Shown: positions 53,601 to 63,841, numbered from the stretch's first letter. The stretch: 64,000 bases of DNA from Curtobacterium flaccumfaciens pv. betae (GCF_026241855.1 NZ_JAPJDC010000001.1:1054001-1118000); one strand, 5' to 3'. A program made the numbers and translations. The notes: generated by a model from the sequence alone, not told the origin.

Positions 53601-53924
53601 GTGGCCGTGGCGTTCCTCGACGAGGGCGGCTTCGTCGTGCTCGACACCGTGACCACGCCCGAGCTCGAGGCCGAAGGGCTGGCCCGCGACGTCGTCCGCG
53701 CCGTCCAGCAGGCCCGCCGCGACGCCGACCTCGACGTCAGCGATCGCATCACCCTGACCCTCCGGGTGGACGACACGGCCGACGGCGCGGTCCGTACGCA
53801 CCAGGAGCTCATCGCGGGGGAGACCCTGGCGACGAGCGTCGAGATCGAGCCCCTCGGGGCGGACGACACCACCACCGACGTCGGTGACGGTGCGAAGGTA
53901 TCCGTGGAGGTAGCACGCGCATGA
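50667..53924 (+). CDS. ileS: Isoleucyl-tRNA synthetase
   Basis: The 1085-residue class I synthetase has the HIGH motif [11 protein letters not shown], the WDTHGLPAE segment, the editing domain ([13 protein letters not shown]) and the KMSKS motif [11 protein letters not shown]. The GTG start at 50667 follows AAGGA. A dispersed-motif copy at 51461-51483 encodes GPGGAADG within the editing region. The gene overlaps folC by four bases and is under T-box control. Confidence 0.97.
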   Translation: MPYPLNADADGVVPSPSFPAVERGILAFWKRDDTFQASIDARQGCPEWTFYDGPPFANGLPHYGHLLTGYAKDVFPRYQTMRGKQVHRRFGWDTHGLPAELEAMRQLGITEKHEIDAMGIDVFNAAAKKSVLQYTDEWQEYVTRQARWVDFEDDYKTLDVTFMESVLWAWKQLWDKGLAYEGFRVLPYCWNDQTPLSNHELRMDDDVYKMRQDQSVTVSFPLHGSRADALEVTGVRALAWTTTPWTLPTNAALAVGPEIAYAVVPAGPGGAADGADAGSVSYLLASDTVAAHAKELGYASGDEARAAVARTLTGAELDGVEYERLFDHLADQEGYENAWRVLVAEYVETGEGTGIVHQAPAYGADDQEVCAAAGIPVVLSLDEGGVFTSQFGEVAGMLWSDANKPLTKAVRDAGRLLRQASYEHSYPHCWRCRKPLIYKAVSSWFVRVTELRDRMGQLNQDINWVPDNVKDGQFGKWVGNAIDWSVSRNRYFGTPIPVWQSDDPEYPRTDVYGSLADIERDFGRLPVNAEGEVDLHRPFIDDLTRPNPDDPTGNSTMRRITDVFDVWFDSGSMPYAQVHYPFENREWFESHSPADFIVEYIGQTRGWFYVMHVLSTALFDRPAFQNVISHGIVLGSDGQKMSKSLRNYPDVSEVFDRDGADAMRWFLMSSSVIRGGNLVVTEEGIRQGVREFMLPLWSTYYFFTLYANASGPDGYRAQRRTDSTDVLDRYLLAKTRVLVTDVRTHLDALDTPLAAQAVRDFADVLTNWYVRRSRDKFWTGADADAGAETRAAFDTLYTVLETLTRVAAPLAPLVTEEIWKGLTGGRSVHLTDFPDPEEFPADDALVDAMDRVRDVASKGLALRKATGKRVRLPLATLTLVVPDPAAVEPFADILRDELNVKRVVLEAQAEESLAQYGIERKLTVNARVAGPRIGKQVQQVIPAAKKGDWTATDSGVTVGGVDLIEGEYSLDLTVADASVAVAFLDEGGFVVLDTVTTPELEAEGLARDVVRAVQQARRDADLDVSDRITLTLRVDDTADGAVRTHQELIAGETLATSVEIEPLGADDTTTDVGDGAKVSVEVARA

Positions 53925-55414
53925 GTGACGACGACCAGTACGACGGACACGAGGCGAACGAGGAGTTCGTCGGACACGACGAGTTCGACGGTCGCGACGA
54001 GGACGGCATCCGGATCCCGGTCGGCCCCTCCGGAGACGCTCCAGCCGACGCCGTGCCCTACGGCGGCGACGACGACGAGGTCCGCCGCGTCGAGGCCGCC
54101 CTGTACGCCCGCATCGGCGAACAGGCCCCCGAGCGCCGGCTGACGGCCACCCGCCGCGCCGTCGAGCTGCTCGGCGACCCGCACCTGGCGTACCCGGTGA
54201 TCCACGTGACGGGCACGAACGGCAAGACGTCGACCGCGCGCACCATCGAGAGCATCGTCCGGGCACACGGTCTGCGCACCGGTCTGATGACGAGCCCGCA
54301 CCTGGTGTCGATCCGGGAACGCATCGTGGTCGACGGCCAGCCGATCGCGGCGGACCGGTTCGTCGAGAACTGGGACGACATCGCCCCGGTGCTCGAGATC
54401 ACCGACCGCGAGCTCGCCGACAAGGGTGAACTCCCGCTGACCTTCTTCGAGGCGCTCACCGTGCTCGCCCTGGCGTGCTTCGCCGAGGCACCGGTGGACG
54501 TCGCCGTGATCGAGGTCGGGATGGGCGGCGAGTGGGACTCCACCAACGTCGTGCAGAGCCAGGTGTCGGTGTTCACGCCGATCGCCATCGACCACGCGAA
54601 GCAGCTCGGTGCCACCGTGGCCGAGATCGCCCGCACCAAGTCGGGCATCGTCAAGCCGTCGTCCGCCGTGGTGTCGAGCCGACAGGTCCCCGAGGCCCTC
54701 GCCGAACTCGAGCGCGCCGCCGAGCTCACCGAGTCCACCCTGGCCGTCGAGGGCACCGGGTTCAGCGTCGTCGACGTCACCCCGGCCGTGGGCGGACAGC
54801 TCATCACCGTGCAGGGCATCGCCGGCCGCTACGACGACCTGTTCCTGCCGCTGTTCGGCCGGCACCAGGCCGAGAACGCCGCCGTGGCGATCGCGGCGGT
54901 CGAGTCGTTCCTCGGCCGCGGGGCCCAGGCCCTCGACGAGGACGTCCTGTCCGAGGGCATCGCCGGCACGACCAGCCCCGGTCGCCTGCAGCCCATCGTG
55001 ACCGACCCGACCGTCGTCGTCGACGCCGCGCACAACCCGCACGGTGCGAAGGCCCTGGCCGAGGCGCTGCCGGTGGCGTTCCCGTCCGAGCACGTCGTCG
55101 GCGTCGTCGGGATCCTCGGCGACAAGGACGCCCGCGGGTTCGTCCGCGCGCTCAAGGACACCGTCGCGACGTTCGTCGTGACGCAGCCGCCGGGGGAGCG
55201 GGCGCTCGACGCGGACGAGTTCGCCCGTGTCGTCGTCGACGAGGTCGGCGAGGACCGCGTCGTCGTCGAGCCGTCCCTGGCCTCCGCACTGCAGGAAGCG
55301 CGCAGCCTGGCCGACGAGGCGGATGCCGAGGACGCCCTCGTGCTCGTCGCGGGCTCCATCGTGATGGTGGGCGCGGTCATGGACCTCGTGCACCGCGAGG
55401 GCGAGGCGAAGTGA
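53921..55414 (+). CDS. folC: Folylpolyglutamate / dihydrofolate synthase
   Basis: The 497-residue protein has an acidic, poorly conserved N-terminal extension of about 50 residues. The Mur-ligase-type P-loop [10 protein letters not shown], the [11 protein letters not shown] folate loop, [12 protein letters not shown] and [12 protein letters not shown] follow. It adds glutamate to folates. The ATG overlaps the ileS stop, and its TGA overlaps the next GTG. Confidence 0.95.
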   Translation: MSDDDQYDGHEANEEFVGHDEFDGRDEDGIRIPVGPSGDAPADAVPYGGDDDEVRRVEAALYARIGEQAPERRLTATRRAVELLGDPHLAYPVIHVTGTNGKTSTARTIESIVRAHGLRTGLMTSPHLVSIRERIVVDGQPIAADRFVENWDDIAPVLEITDRELADKGELPLTFFEALTVLALACFAEAPVDVAVIEVGMGGEWDSTNVVQSQVSVFTPIAIDHAKQLGATVAEIARTKSGIVKPSSAVVSSRQVPEALAELERAAELTESTLAVEGTGFSVVDVTPAVGGQLITVQGIAGRYDDLFLPLFGRHQAENAAVAIAAVESFLGRGAQALDEDVLSEGIAGTTSPGRLQPIVTDPTVVVDAAHNPHGAKALAEALPVAFPSEHVVGVVGILGDKDARGFVRALKDTVATFVVTQPPGERALDADEFARVVVDEVGEDRVVVEPSLASALQEARSLADEADAEDALVLVAGSIVMVGAVMDLVHREGEAK

Positions 55415-55827
55415 CGGACGCACCACGGGCCTCCCGGCCGGGCCGCGCACCGCGCACCCGGAAGCCGCGCCGCGAGCGCGGGGCGCAGGAGAGCCTGCTC
55501 TCGATCACGCTGGTGCTCGAGGCGATCATGTTCTTCTTCCCCATGCTCGTCGTCTTCGGCAAGGGCACGCTGCCGCCCGCCGCGGCCTTCGGTGGCGGCA
55601 TCGGCGCGATCATCGTCCTCGCAGCTGCCTCACGTCTGACGGGCAACCGGGCCGGTGTATGGTTCGGGTGGCTGCTGCAGGCGGCCATCCTCGCCACCGG
55701 GTTCATCGAACCGTTCATGTTCGCGGTCGCCGTGGTGTTCCTGGCGCTGTGGGTCTTCTGCTTCGTCAAGGGCGGTCAACTGGACCGTCAGAACGCCGCG
55801 CGCCGAGCGGCCATGGGCGAGGACTGA
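55411..55827 (+). CDS. DUF4233 small membrane protein
   Basis: The 138-residue protein has an Arg-rich N-terminus (including RASRPGRAPR from a dispersed-motif copy) and about four helices starting LVLEAIMFFFPMLVVFGKG. It ends FVKGGQLDRQNAARRAAMGED. The position between folC and ndk is conserved in actinobacteria. The function is unknown. Confidence 0.85.
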   Translation: MTDAPRASRPGRAPRTRKPRRERGAQESLLSITLVLEAIMFFFPMLVVFGKGTLPPAAAFGGGIGAIIVLAAASRLTGNRAGVWFGWLLQAAILATGFIEPFMFAVAVVFLALWVFCFVKGGQLDRQNAARRAAMGED

Positions 55828-55862
55828 CCACCACATTCGACCCCGAACACAGGGAGTACTGC

Positions 55863-56282
55863 GTGTCCGACTTCGAAGAGACCCTCGTCCTCGTCAAGCC
55901 CGACGGCGTCGCCCGCCAGCTGACCGGTGAGATCCTCCGCCGGATCGAGGCGAAGGGCTACGAGCTCGTCGACCTGAAGATGCTCACCGCACCGCGCGAC
56001 CTGCTCGACGCGCACTACGAGGAGCACCAGGGCAAGCCGTTCTTCGAGCCGCTCGTCGAGTTCATGCAGTCCGGTCCCGTCGTCGCCGTGCGCGTCGCCG
56101 GCAACGGTGCGATCGCGGGCTTCCGCTCGCTCGCCGGCACCACCGACCCGACCTCCGCCGCGCCCGGCACCATCCGTGGTGACCTCGGCCGCGACTGGGG
56201 CCTCAAGGTGCAGCAGAACCTGGTCCACGGTTCGGACAGCCCCGAGTCGGCCGCGCGCGAGCTCGCGCTCTGGTTCGCCTGA
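55863..56282 (+). CDS. ndk: Nucleoside diphosphate kinase
   Basis: The 139-residue protein has TLVLVKPDGVARQL at the start, and the active-site His in NLVHGSDSPESAARELALWF. It balances nucleoside triphosphates via phospho-His. The GTG start at 55863 follows AGGGAG. Confidence 0.96.
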   Translation: MSDFEETLVLVKPDGVARQLTGEILRRIEAKGYELVDLKMLTAPRDLLDAHYEEHQGKPFFEPLVEFMQSGPVVAVRVAGNGAIAGFRSLAGTTDPTSAAPGTIRGDLGRDWGLKVQQNLVHGSDSPESAARELALWFA

Positions 56283-56296
56283 GCGACGGGGACGAC

Positions 56297-57145
56297 GTGA
56301 CGAACAACGACCGACCCACCAAGAACGAGCGGCGTCAGCACGCCCGCGAGGTCGCACGCCAGCGCGCCGACGCCGAGAAGCGCCGCAAGCGCCGCAACAA
56401 GTGGTTCCTGCAGGGCGGCATCGGCCTGGGCATCGTGGCGATCGCCGCGATCATCGCGATCGTCGTGGTGAACGTGAACAACGCCCCCGTGGTGTCCGCA
56501 GCGGGGCCGAAGAACATGGCCACCGGCGCGATCCAGTTCACCGGCCAGGACGGCAAGGTCACCCCGGTGACCACGCCGGCCGTCTCCGCGACGGGTTCGG
56601 CCTCGCCGGCCCCGACGGCGAACAGCGACGGCGCCGTGACGGTCACCGAGTACGTCGACTGGGCCTGCCCGGTCTGCAAGCAGTTCGAGGCGGCCTACTC
56701 CGACCAGATCCTCGACAAGGTGAAGTCGGGCGACGCGACCCTGGCGATCCAGCCGGTGTCGATCCTCGACCGCAGCTACGCGGGCTCCCGCTACGCCAGC
56801 CGTGCCGCGAACGCCGCCATGTGCGTGGCGAACTACGCGCCGGACAAGTTCCTCGACGTGCAGACGCAGTTCTTCGAGAACCAGCCGGCCGAGGGCACCA
56901 AGGGCCTGACGAACTCCGAGATCGCGAAGCTCGTCAAGGCGGGCGGCGCGACCGGTTCGGACCTGTCCGAGTGCCTGTCGTCCGAGCAGTTCAAGGGCTG
57001 GGTGACGAAGTCCACGCAGGCCGTCACCACGAACGAGGCGCTCGCGGGCACGCAGGGCTTCGGCACGCCGACGATCGTCGTCGACGGCAAGCGCCTGGAC
57101 GACCTGAGCACCGTCATCACCGCGATCGACGCCGCGGCGAAGTAG
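56297..57145 (+). CDS. Membrane-anchored DsbA-like thioredoxin-fold protein
   Basis: The 282-residue protein has a basic cytoplasmic N-terminus, one membrane helix (GGIGLGIVAIAAIIAIVVV) and an external Thioredoxin_4 domain. The active site is DWACPVCKQFEA, with the cis-Pro loop GFGTPTIVVDG. It probably oxidises exported proteins. It starts 14 bases after ndk. Confidence 0.88.
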   Translation: MTNNDRPTKNERRQHAREVARQRADAEKRRKRRNKWFLQGGIGLGIVAIAAIIAIVVVNVNNAPVVSAAGPKNMATGAIQFTGQDGKVTPVTTPAVSATGSASPAPTANSDGAVTVTEYVDWACPVCKQFEAAYSDQILDKVKSGDATLAIQPVSILDRSYAGSRYASRAANAAMCVANYAPDKFLDVQTQFFENQPAEGTKGLTNSEIAKLVKAGGATGSDLSECLSSEQFKGWVTKSTQAVTTNEALAGTQGFGTPTIVVDGKRLDDLSTVITAIDAAAK

Positions 57146-57162
57146 CACTCCCCGAACGACCG

Positions 57163-57196
57163 ACGGCCCTCGCTCCCATCCGGGAGCGGGGGCCGT
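57163..57196. terminator. Bidirectional terminator between the two DsbA-like genes
   Basis: A stem of 14 paired bases with one mismatch (ACGGCCC-T-CGCTCCC and its inverse) has an ATCC loop and lies between convergent genes. Confidence 0.8.
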
Positions 57197-57215
57197 TCGT
57201 CGTGAGCGGGGAAGG

Positions 57216-58079
57216 CTAGGACGCCCTGCCGTGCTTCCGGACGAAGGCCGCGAACGCGTCGACGTCGGCGAGGGACGCCGCGCCGTCCGCGTTGTACTGC
57301 TCGCCGTCGACGATGATCGTCGGCGTGCTCGTGATCCCGTCGAGCGACGAGTTCGGCACCGGGTCGCTCATCGCCCGGTTCGTGGCGTCGGCGACCCACC
57401 CGGCGAAGTCCTGCCGGGTGATGCACGGCGCCACGGCCGGATCCGCCGCCCCGGCCTGGCGCGCGAGGGACGCCAGCTCGTCGTTCGTGAGTCCGCGCGT
57501 GCTCTCCGAGGGCTGGTGTTCGTAGAGCGAGCTGTTGAACGCCAGGAACGCGTCCGGGTCGTGGTCCGCCACACAAGCGGCAGCCGCAGCCGACCGGGTG
57601 GAGTACCGCGACCCGAGCGACACGCGGTCGAGCAGCCCGAGTGGATGCAGCTCGAGGGTCGCGGTGCCGTCCTCGACCCACTGTCGGATCCGGGGCATCT
57701 GGGCCGTCTCGAACTGGTTGCAGTACGGGCACATGTAGTCCGCGTAGATCGTGATCGCGGTCCTGGAGCCGTCCTGCTCGGTCGGCGTCGGGGTCCCGCC
57801 GTCGGGCACCGCCCGCGTCTCGACGGGCAGGATCCTGCCGGCCACCCCGGTGAGCAGGACGCCGTCGCTCGCCGCGTTCCGCGGACCCGGCCCGGCGGGC
57901 TGCACGGAGTTCGCGATCACCAGGACGACGACCGCGACCACCGCGAGGCTCCCGACGACGATCCCGCTGATGCCGAGTGTGCGGAGGCGCCGGCGTCGAG
58001 ACTGCTCCGCCGCCCGTGTCGCTCGCGCGCGTTCCCGTGCGACGTCCCGGCGCGCCCTGCTGCTCTCGTGCTCGCTCAT
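57216..58079 (-). CDS. Second membrane-anchored DsbA-like protein
   Basis: The 287-residue protein has an Arg-rich N-terminus, one helix (GISGIVVGSLAVVAVVVLVI) and a Thioredoxin_4 domain with DYMCPYCNQFETA and cis-Pro in TSTPTIIVDG. It is a paralogue of the 56297 gene. It lies 31 bases downstream of the VKOR gene on the same strand, its likely re-oxidase. Confidence 0.88.
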   Translation of the reverse strand: MSEHESSRARRDVARERARATRAAEQSRRRRLRTLGISGIVVGSLAVVAVVVLVIANSVQPAGPGPRNAASDGVLLTGVAGRILPVETRAVPDGGTPTPTEQDGSRTAITIYADYMCPYCNQFETAQMPRIRQWVEDGTATLELHPLGLLDRVSLGSRYSTRSAAAAACVADHDPDAFLAFNSSLYEHQPSESTRGLTNDELASLARQAGAADPAVAPCITRQDFAGWVADATNRAMSDPVPNSSLDGITSTPTIIVDGEQYNADGAASLADVDAFAAFVRKHGRAS

Positions 58080-58110
58080 CGATCCCGAGCGTAGGGGCAG
58101 CGGGGACGGC

Positions 58111-58713
58111 TCAGAAGCTGGTGAGCACCGCGGGGAACTTGATGATGATCGTGACGATGATGACCAGGTAGTTCGCCAGCGCAAACGCCCAGCTGAAGGG
58201 CAGGAGCGACCGCCCGACGCGCTGCGCCCCGGCGCCGAAGCGACCCTGCGCCGTGTTCCAGATGGTGAACACCCAGAACATCGGGATGGTCATCGACCAG
58301 ACGAGCATGCACCACGGGCACAGGGCACCGATGACGAAGACGGTCTGCGTGAACAGCCAGGTCACGAAGACCCATGCCAGGAAGACACCGGCGTTGAAGA
58401 CGATCCAGAACCAGCGCGAACCGTTCCGGAACCCGGCGAGCAGCAGCACCGCGACGGCGATCGGGGCGACGAACCCCATGACGCCGAGCAACGGGTTCGG
58501 GAACCCGAACAGGTGCCCCTGCCAGCTGGCCATCACGTCGGAGCAGTTGATGAACGGGTTCACGTCACAGCTCAGGACGGCCTTCGGGTTCTGGTACTTC
58601 GTGAACTCGTCGAGGACGAGCCGGAACGAGCCGAACAGGCCGACGATCCCGGTGACGAGCAAGAAGACCGCCATCGCGATCGGACGACGGGGGGCAGGGG
58701 CAGACGCGGTCAC
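58111..58713 (-). CDS. Vitamin K epoxide reductase (VKOR) family protein
   Basis: The 200-residue protein has about five helices. The loop Cys pair lies in CDVNPFINCSDVM, with Ser/Trp nearby, and the quinone-side CxxC is LCPWCMLVW. Actinobacterial VKOR takes the place of DsbB and re-oxidises DsbA-like proteins with menaquinone. The start is a GTG at 58713. Confidence 0.9.
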   Translation of the reverse strand: MTASAPAPRRPIAMAVFLLVTGIVGLFGSFRLVLDEFTKYQNPKAVLSCDVNPFINCSDVMASWQGHLFGFPNPLLGVMGFVAPIAVAVLLLAGFRNGSRWFWIVFNAGVFLAWVFVTWLFTQTVFVIGALCPWCMLVWSMTIPMFWVFTIWNTAQGRFGAGAQRVGRSLLPFSWAFALANYLVIIVTIIIKFPAVLTSF

Positions 58714-59060
58714 GCGGTCATCATCGCATGCGGGTTCCGGTGCTTTCCGGGTGCGGCATGCGATAATGCCTGGAGGTCGTGCGGCCAACCGCACACCGAA
58801 GAGAGCTTTCCGAGTGACGCCCCACCGGGCCGAACCCGGACGATCAGGTGCGGTGAGAGCGCACTGTGGTCGGGCAGCGTCACTCCGACGCCGAGCCGGA
58901 CCGGGCCGGGTGCCCGGACCGGAACGGGCGCGGACGCAACGAGAAGTTGACGCGGACCGATCACGAGACAGCGAGCGCGGGGGCGTCGACGCCGCCCGCC
59001 ACGACACAGAATTCCCGCCACCCGAAAGGGTGCGAGTGGGGCCGAGGAGTGCACCAGTCC
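58714..59060 (+). promoter_or_regulatory. Long leader upstream of rne
   Basis: This 347-base gap contains GATAAT at 58762-58767, a good -10, and a small hairpin GTGCGG-CCAA-CCGCAC at 58779-58794. The message would have about 290 untranslated bases. E. coli rne is autoregulated through its long 5' UTR, and the same may happen here. No gene is evident. Confidence 0.45.
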
Positions 59061-62039
59061 ATGGTGGAGCAGAACAACGACAACACGACCAACGACGAGA
59101 ACGCGCCGAAGCGCCGGAGCCGCCTGTTCGGCGGTCGCCGCGCCCGGTCGTCCGGCCAGGAGGCCCGTGGGAGCGCCGAGCAGGCACCCCACGCCGACGA
59201 GACCCTCGCGCTGACGGGCGGCGCTGACGCCCGTCCCGCGGCCAGCGTCGCGTCGGCCGGTTCGCCGGACTCTCCCGATTCGCCGGACTCGCCCGACTCC
59301 CCGGCCTCGCCGGCGTCGCCCGTCGAGCCGACCGACACCGGGGCGGTCTCCGTCGCGGTCGAGGCCGTCGCCGACAGCGGTGCCGAGCCGCACGACGTGA
59401 GCACGCTGACCGGTGACCTGCCGGTCGTGACGGGCGACCAGTCGGCGACCGCGACCGACGGGGCGGACGCGGACCGCGCCTCCCGTCCGGCCGATGCCGC
59501 ACCGAAGGCCGAGGCGAGCGACGACGCAGCACCCGCCGACGAGCCGTTCGTGCCGAAGGCCACGAGCACGCTCAGCCTGATCTTCCACGCGCCGGTGCTG
59601 CCGGAGCTGCCGCAGCGCGCGCCCCGGTTCGAGCGCGACCGCGATCGTGACCGTGACCGTGACGAGGACGACCGCTACGACCGCGAGGACCGGTTCGACC
59701 GCGATCGCGACCGTGACGACCGCGACGACCAGGGCGGCTCGCGCCGTCGCTCGCGTCGCCGTGGTTCGAGCGCCGACCGCGAGGCCCGCGAGCCGCGCGA
59801 CCACCAGGAGCCGCGCCGCCGCGAGCCGGAGCTCATCACCGAGCCGCAGCGCATCAAGGGCTCGACCCGGCTCGAGGCGAAGAAGCAGCGCCGTCGTGAC
59901 GGCCGCGATGCCGGACGCCGCCGTCAGGTGGTCAGCGAAGACGAGTTCCTCGCCCGCCGCGAGAGCGTCGACCGCCAGATGATCGTCCGCTCCAGCTCGT
60001 CGACGATCGAGATCGGCGTGCTCGAGGACGGCATCCTCGCCGAGCACTACATCACCAAGTCCGAGAACGTGTCGCTCATCGGCAACGTCTACCTCGGCAA
60101 GGTGCAGAACGTCCTGCCCTCGATGGAGGCGGCGTTCGTCGACATCGGTCGTGGCCGGAACGCCGTGCTCTACGCCGGTGAGGTCGACTGGAACTCCGTC
60201 GAGACCGGCAACCACGGTCGCCGCATCGAAGCAGCGCTCAAGCCGGGCGACAAGGTCCTCGTGCAGGTCACGAAGGACCCGGTCGGCCACAAGGGTGCCC
60301 GCCTCACCAGCCAGATCTCGCTGCCGGGTCGCTACCTGGTCTACGTGCCGAACGGCTCGATGAACGGGATCTCGCGCAAGCTGCCGGACACCGAGCGTGC
60401 CCGACTGAAGAAGATCCTGAAGGAGGTCCTGCCGGAGCACGCGGGCGTCATCGTGCGCACCGCTGCCGAGGGTGCGACCGAGGAGCAGCTCACCCGCGAC
60501 GTGCAGCGCCTGACCAGCCAGTGGGAGGCCATCCAGAAGAAGGTCGCCGGTGGCCACGCCCCGGTGATGCTGCACTCCGAGCCCGACCTGCTCATCAAGA
60601 TCGTCCGCGACGTCTTCAACGAGGACTTCACGAAGCTGATCATCGACGGCGAGGCCGCCGGCGGCACCATCGACGAGTACCTGTCGGCCGTCGCCCCGGA
60701 CCTCAAGGACCGCGTCGTCCGGTACGAGGGCCCCGACTCCTTCGAGGAGTTCCGCCTCAACGAGCAGATCGACAAGGCGCTCGACCGCAAGGTCTGGCTG
60801 CCCTCCGGTGGTTCGCTCGTCATCGACCGCACCGAGGCCATGACGGTCGTCGACGTCAACACGGGCAAGTTCGTCGGGTCCGGCGGCAACCTCGAGGAGA
60901 CGGTCACGAAGAACAACCTCGAGGCCGCCGAGGAGATCGTCCGGCAGCTCCGCCTGCGGGACATCGGTGGCATCATCGTCGTCGACTTCATCGACATGGT
61001 GCTCGAGGAGAACCGCGACCTCGTGCTCCGCCGCCTGGTGGAGTGCCTGAGCCGCGACCGGACGAAGCACCAGGTCGCCGAGATCACCTCGCTCGGCCTC
61101 GTGCAGATGACCCGCAAGAAGATCGGTGTCGGTCTGCGCGAGTCCCTCGACGAGGTCAACGCCAAGATCAACGACAACAACGCCGACCCGGGCCCGAGCA
61201 AGGGTCGCCGCAAGGGCCGTGGCGGGAACGGCAACGAGAACGGCCGGTCCGGCAACGGCGGGAACGGCGGCAACGGCAACGGGAACTCCGGTTCGTCGGG
61301 GTCGTCGGGGCCGTCGCACGGCGCGTCCAGCCAGGCGCACCAGATCACGGACGACGTGAAGAACGCGCTGTCGCGGATCGCCGCCTCGACCCTGTCGCAC
61401 GACGAGCAAGAGGCAGCGGCGGCTGCCGTGACCGCGACGGAGACCACGGCACCGTCGTCGGCCGACGCGTCGATCGGCACGGACAGCACGGGTGGCGAAC
61501 AGCCGACCGGCTCGAAGCGTCGTCGTCGTGGCCGTGGAAGCCGCGGGGGAGACCAGCAGAACAGCGACCAGCAGACCGGCGACCAGCAGGCTGCCGCGCA
61601 GGCCGAGGTCGCCGAGCAGTCGGACGCACCTGAGTCCTCGGCCACCGCCGAGCCCGCCGTGGTCGTCGAGTCCGAGGCGCGCGCGCCGAAGGCCGCTGCT
61701 CCGGCCGTCACGGAGCCCGCTGCCGCACCGAAGGCGAAGGCCCCGGCCCGTCGTCGCGTGAGCTCGAGCGCCACCGTGACCCCGACCGACAACACCGTCG
61801 CGATCCTGGACATCCCGATCGCCGCGGCGCCCAAGCGCGAGCCGCGCGCGGTCGCCCCGGACGCCGAGTCCCTGCTCGACTCGGTGCTCCAGGCGCTCCC
61901 GGAGCCGAAGCAGCCCGGACAGGGGCGCTCGCGTTCCCGCCGCGTCTCGTCGCCGAGCATCAGCGCTCCAGCCACGCCGACGGAGGAGCCGACCGACGAC
62001 GCCGACGGCTCCGACGGCACAGTGATCCTGGGGAACTGA
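59061..62039 (+). CDS. rne: Ribonuclease E/G family endoribonuclease
   Basis: The protein is 992 residues. A disordered N-terminal region of about 300 residues includes SPDSPDSPDSPDSPASPASP and a run of Arg-Asp repeats. The S1 domain (GNVYLGKVQNVLPSMEAAFVDIG), 5'-sensor and catalytic region with DFIDM and VDVNTGKF follow. A Gly/Asn- and Ala/Pro-rich tail closes it. Two dispersed-motif copies (QEARG, DRASRP) lie in the N-terminal arm. It processes and degrades RNA. The ATG at 59061 is chosen; a GTG at 59049 is possible. Confidence 0.93.
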   Translation: MVEQNNDNTTNDENAPKRRSRLFGGRRARSSGQEARGSAEQAPHADETLALTGGADARPAASVASAGSPDSPDSPDSPDSPASPASPVEPTDTGAVSVAVEAVADSGAEPHDVSTLTGDLPVVTGDQSATATDGADADRASRPADAAPKAEASDDAAPADEPFVPKATSTLSLIFHAPVLPELPQRAPRFERDRDRDRDRDEDDRYDREDRFDRDRDRDDRDDQGGSRRRSRRRGSSADREAREPRDHQEPRRREPELITEPQRIKGSTRLEAKKQRRRDGRDAGRRRQVVSEDEFLARRESVDRQMIVRSSSSTIEIGVLEDGILAEHYITKSENVSLIGNVYLGKVQNVLPSMEAAFVDIGRGRNAVLYAGEVDWNSVETGNHGRRIEAALKPGDKVLVQVTKDPVGHKGARLTSQISLPGRYLVYVPNGSMNGISRKLPDTERARLKKILKEVLPEHAGVIVRTAAEGATEEQLTRDVQRLTSQWEAIQKKVAGGHAPVMLHSEPDLLIKIVRDVFNEDFTKLIIDGEAAGGTIDEYLSAVAPDLKDRVVRYEGPDSFEEFRLNEQIDKALDRKVWLPSGGSLVIDRTEAMTVVDVNTGKFVGSGGNLEETVTKNNLEAAEEIVRQLRLRDIGGIIVVDFIDMVLEENRDLVLRRLVECLSRDRTKHQVAEITSLGLVQMTRKKIGVGLRESLDEVNAKINDNNADPGPSKGRRKGRGGNGNENGRSGNGGNGGNGNGNSGSSGSSGPSHGASSQAHQITDDVKNALSRIAASTLSHDEQEAAAAAVTATETTAPSSADASIGTDSTGGEQPTGSKRRRRGRGSRGGDQQNSDQQTGDQQAAAQAEVAEQSDAPESSATAEPAVVVESEARAPKAAAPAVTEPAAAPKAKAPARRRVSSSATVTPTDNTVAILDIPIAAAPKREPRAVAPDAESLLDSVLQALPEPKQPGQGRSRSRRVSSPSISAPATPTEEPTDDADGSDGTVILGN

Positions 62040-62040
62040 C

Positions 62041-62862
62041 GTGACGAGCCCGGGCGACCCGCAGCAGCAGCGTGGGTACTACGGTGCGGGCTGGTCCCAG
62101 CCCGCACCGCCCGGCCCGGGTGCCCAGCAGCCCGGTGGCCCCGTGCCGCCGCAGCAGGGCGGTGTGCCGCAGTACGGGCGTCAGCCCGGTGCCGGTGCGC
62201 CGTACGCCCCGCCGCGGCCGCCCCGTGCCCCGGCAGACCCGCGTCGGGCCTTCGCGCCCGGGGCCTCGGTGACGAACACGGCCGGCGCGCTCATCGCCGT
62301 GGTGGCGCTGGTGCTCGTCGAGTTCGTGTCCGGGCTCTTCGGGCTGCTCGGCACCTCGCTCGTGGTCAGTCCGTTCCGGCACTACGGCGCCGGCACGAGC
62401 CTGCTCGGCAGCTTCACGACCGGGGTCTTCGTGGCGCCGTTCCCGTACTACGTCGGCGCGTTCCTGGCCCTGGCGTTCCTGACGCCGATCGACCGTCGCA
62501 GTCCGCTGCCGAGGCTCCTGCTCCGCGTGGTCCTCGCCGGCGCCGCTGGCACGGTGGCCCTGATGCTCGTGGGGGTCTTCACCGGGTCGCTCGGAGCGAC
62601 CACCGCCGGCGCTTCCCAGCTCGTCATCGACGTGGTCACGCGGCCGCTGCAGAACGGTCTGCCGTTCACGGTGATGCTCCTGGCGACCGCCACGGCGGCC
62701 TGGCTCTGGCTCGGTCGACCGCGCCGCGGACGAGGCCCGTCGACGACCCCGGGCATGCCGGGCACCGTCCGACCCGCCGACGCGGTGCCGCCGTCGACGA
62801 TCCAGCAGCCCCCGCAGCAGCAGCCCCCGGCGAACCCCTGGGGCGGTCCAGCGCCCCGCTGA
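62041..62862 (+). CDS. Membrane protein with Pro/Gln-rich ends, unknown function
   Basis: The 273-residue protein has about 75 Pro/Gly/Gln-rich residues at the N-terminus and four helices ([20 protein letters not shown] onwards). A Pro/Gln-rich C-terminus ([16 protein letters not shown]) follows. The GTG starts one base after the rne stop, so they are likely co-transcribed. The family was not recognised. Confidence 0.7.
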   Translation: MTSPGDPQQQRGYYGAGWSQPAPPGPGAQQPGGPVPPQQGGVPQYGRQPGAGAPYAPPRPPRAPADPRRAFAPGASVTNTAGALIAVVALVLVEFVSGLFGLLGTSLVVSPFRHYGAGTSLLGSFTTGVFVAPFPYYVGAFLALAFLTPIDRRSPLPRLLLRVVLAGAAGTVALMLVGVFTGSLGATTAGASQLVIDVVTRPLQNGLPFTVMLLATATAAWLWLGRPRRGRGPSTTPGMPGTVRPADAVPPSTIQQPPQQQPPANPWGGPAPR

Positions 62863-62875
62863 GCCCGCCCGCGGC

Positions 62876-62977
62876 CCCTCGCACGGTGCGAGGCCCCCGC
62901 CGACCCGTGCGAGGTTCCGTACTCGGTGCGCCCGTCTCCGCGTCGCACGGAGTACGGAACCTCGCACCGTTCGCGCG
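62876..62977. repeat. CCTCGCAC/GTGCGAGG palindromic element, copy C
   Basis: CCTCGCACGGTGCGAGG is followed by GTGCGAGGTTCCGTACTCGG pairing with CGGAGTACGGAACCTCGCAC. The edges match copies A and B. It lies between convergent genes in a 205-base gap that also holds one dispersed-motif copy near 63040-63051. Confidence 0.75.
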
Positions 62978-63067
62978 GCCCTGCGGCCCTGCGAGCCGGC
63001 GACGCGCCGTGGGAGGTGCCGCGCGGGGCGGACCCGAACCGGGCCTCCCGGCCGCCCTGACGCGCTG

Positions 63068-63340
63068 TCAGCGGCTGCGCTTGTCCCGCTGCGCCACGCG
63101 CAGCCCACTGCGGATCAACCGCAGCACGAGCTCGCGACCGGTCACCGCCGAGGCGCCCGCGGCCACCAGTTCGTCGTACCGCGCGAGCGGGACGTCGTAG
63201 TGGTCGTGGTCGAACGCACGGCGCGGCACACCGGCCCGCGCAGCGAACGCGTGGAGTTCCGCGTAGGATTCATCACTGACGAGGTGCGACCACAGTGTGT
63301 CGTGGGCGGGCCACGTCGGTGGGTCGATCAACACGGTCAC
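63068..63340 (-). CDS. DUF4031 domain protein
   Basis: The 90-residue protein begins [22 protein letters not shown] after a GTG and contains [22 protein letters not shown], the DUF4031 pattern. It is commonly a small, uncharacterised neighbour of other genes in actinobacteria. It is divergent from rplU. Confidence 0.8.
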   Translation of the reverse strand: MTVLIDPPTWPAHDTLWSHLVSDESYAELHAFAARAGVPRRAFDHDHYDVPLARYDELVAAGASAVTGRELVLRLIRSGLRVAQRDKRSR

Positions 63341-63365
63341 CGTGCAATCGTACGGGTGTCGCCGT

Positions 63366-63395
63366 TTGACCGGACCCAGGGTGATCGAGTATTCT
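63366..63395 (+). promoter_or_regulatory. Promoter of rplU-rpmA
   Basis: TTGACC (63366-63371) and TATTCT (63390-63395) are 18 bases apart, close to the sigma-A consensus. The leader to the rplU start is about 120 bases. Confidence 0.7.
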
Positions 63396-63520
63396 CGGTC
63401 CCTGGTGTCAGCGGGCCGTTCTGCCTGCGTCGCCGATCGGGCCCGGCCTTCCCGGGAGCCGCTCGTGCAGAAGTGGGCACCCGAGACTTCCCTCAAGCAG
63501 AGTTACGTAAGGATTTCCAC

Positions 63521-63829
63521 GTGGTTTACGCAGTAGTGCGCGCCGGCGGCCGTCAGGAGAAGGTCGAGGTCGGCACCATCCTGACCATCGACCGTGCCAA
63601 GGCGGACGACAAGGGCAACATCGACCTCGCCCCCGTGCTCCTCGTGGACGGTGACAAGATCACGTCGGCGGCTTCCGAGCTCGCGAACGTGACCGTCACC
63701 GCCGAGGTGCTCGACGACCTCCGTGGTCCCAAGGTCATCATCCAGAAGTTCAAGAACAAGACCGGGTACAAGAAGCGCCAGGGTTTCCGCGCTGAGCTGA
63801 CCCGCGTCAAGATCACCAAGATCGCGTAA
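63521..63829 (+). CDS. rplU: 50S ribosomal protein L21
   Basis: The 102-residue protein has [20 protein letters not shown] at the start and the RNA-binding [23 protein letters not shown] segment. The GTG at 63521 follows GTAAGGA. rpmA follows after 12 bases, the universal L21-L27 pair. Confidence 0.97.
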   Translation: MVYAVVRAGGRQEKVEVGTILTIDRAKADDKGNIDLAPVLLVDGDKITSAASELANVTVTAEVLDDLRGPKVIIQKFKNKTGYKKRQGFRAELTRVKITKIA

Positions 63830-63841
63830 GGGAGTCATCTC

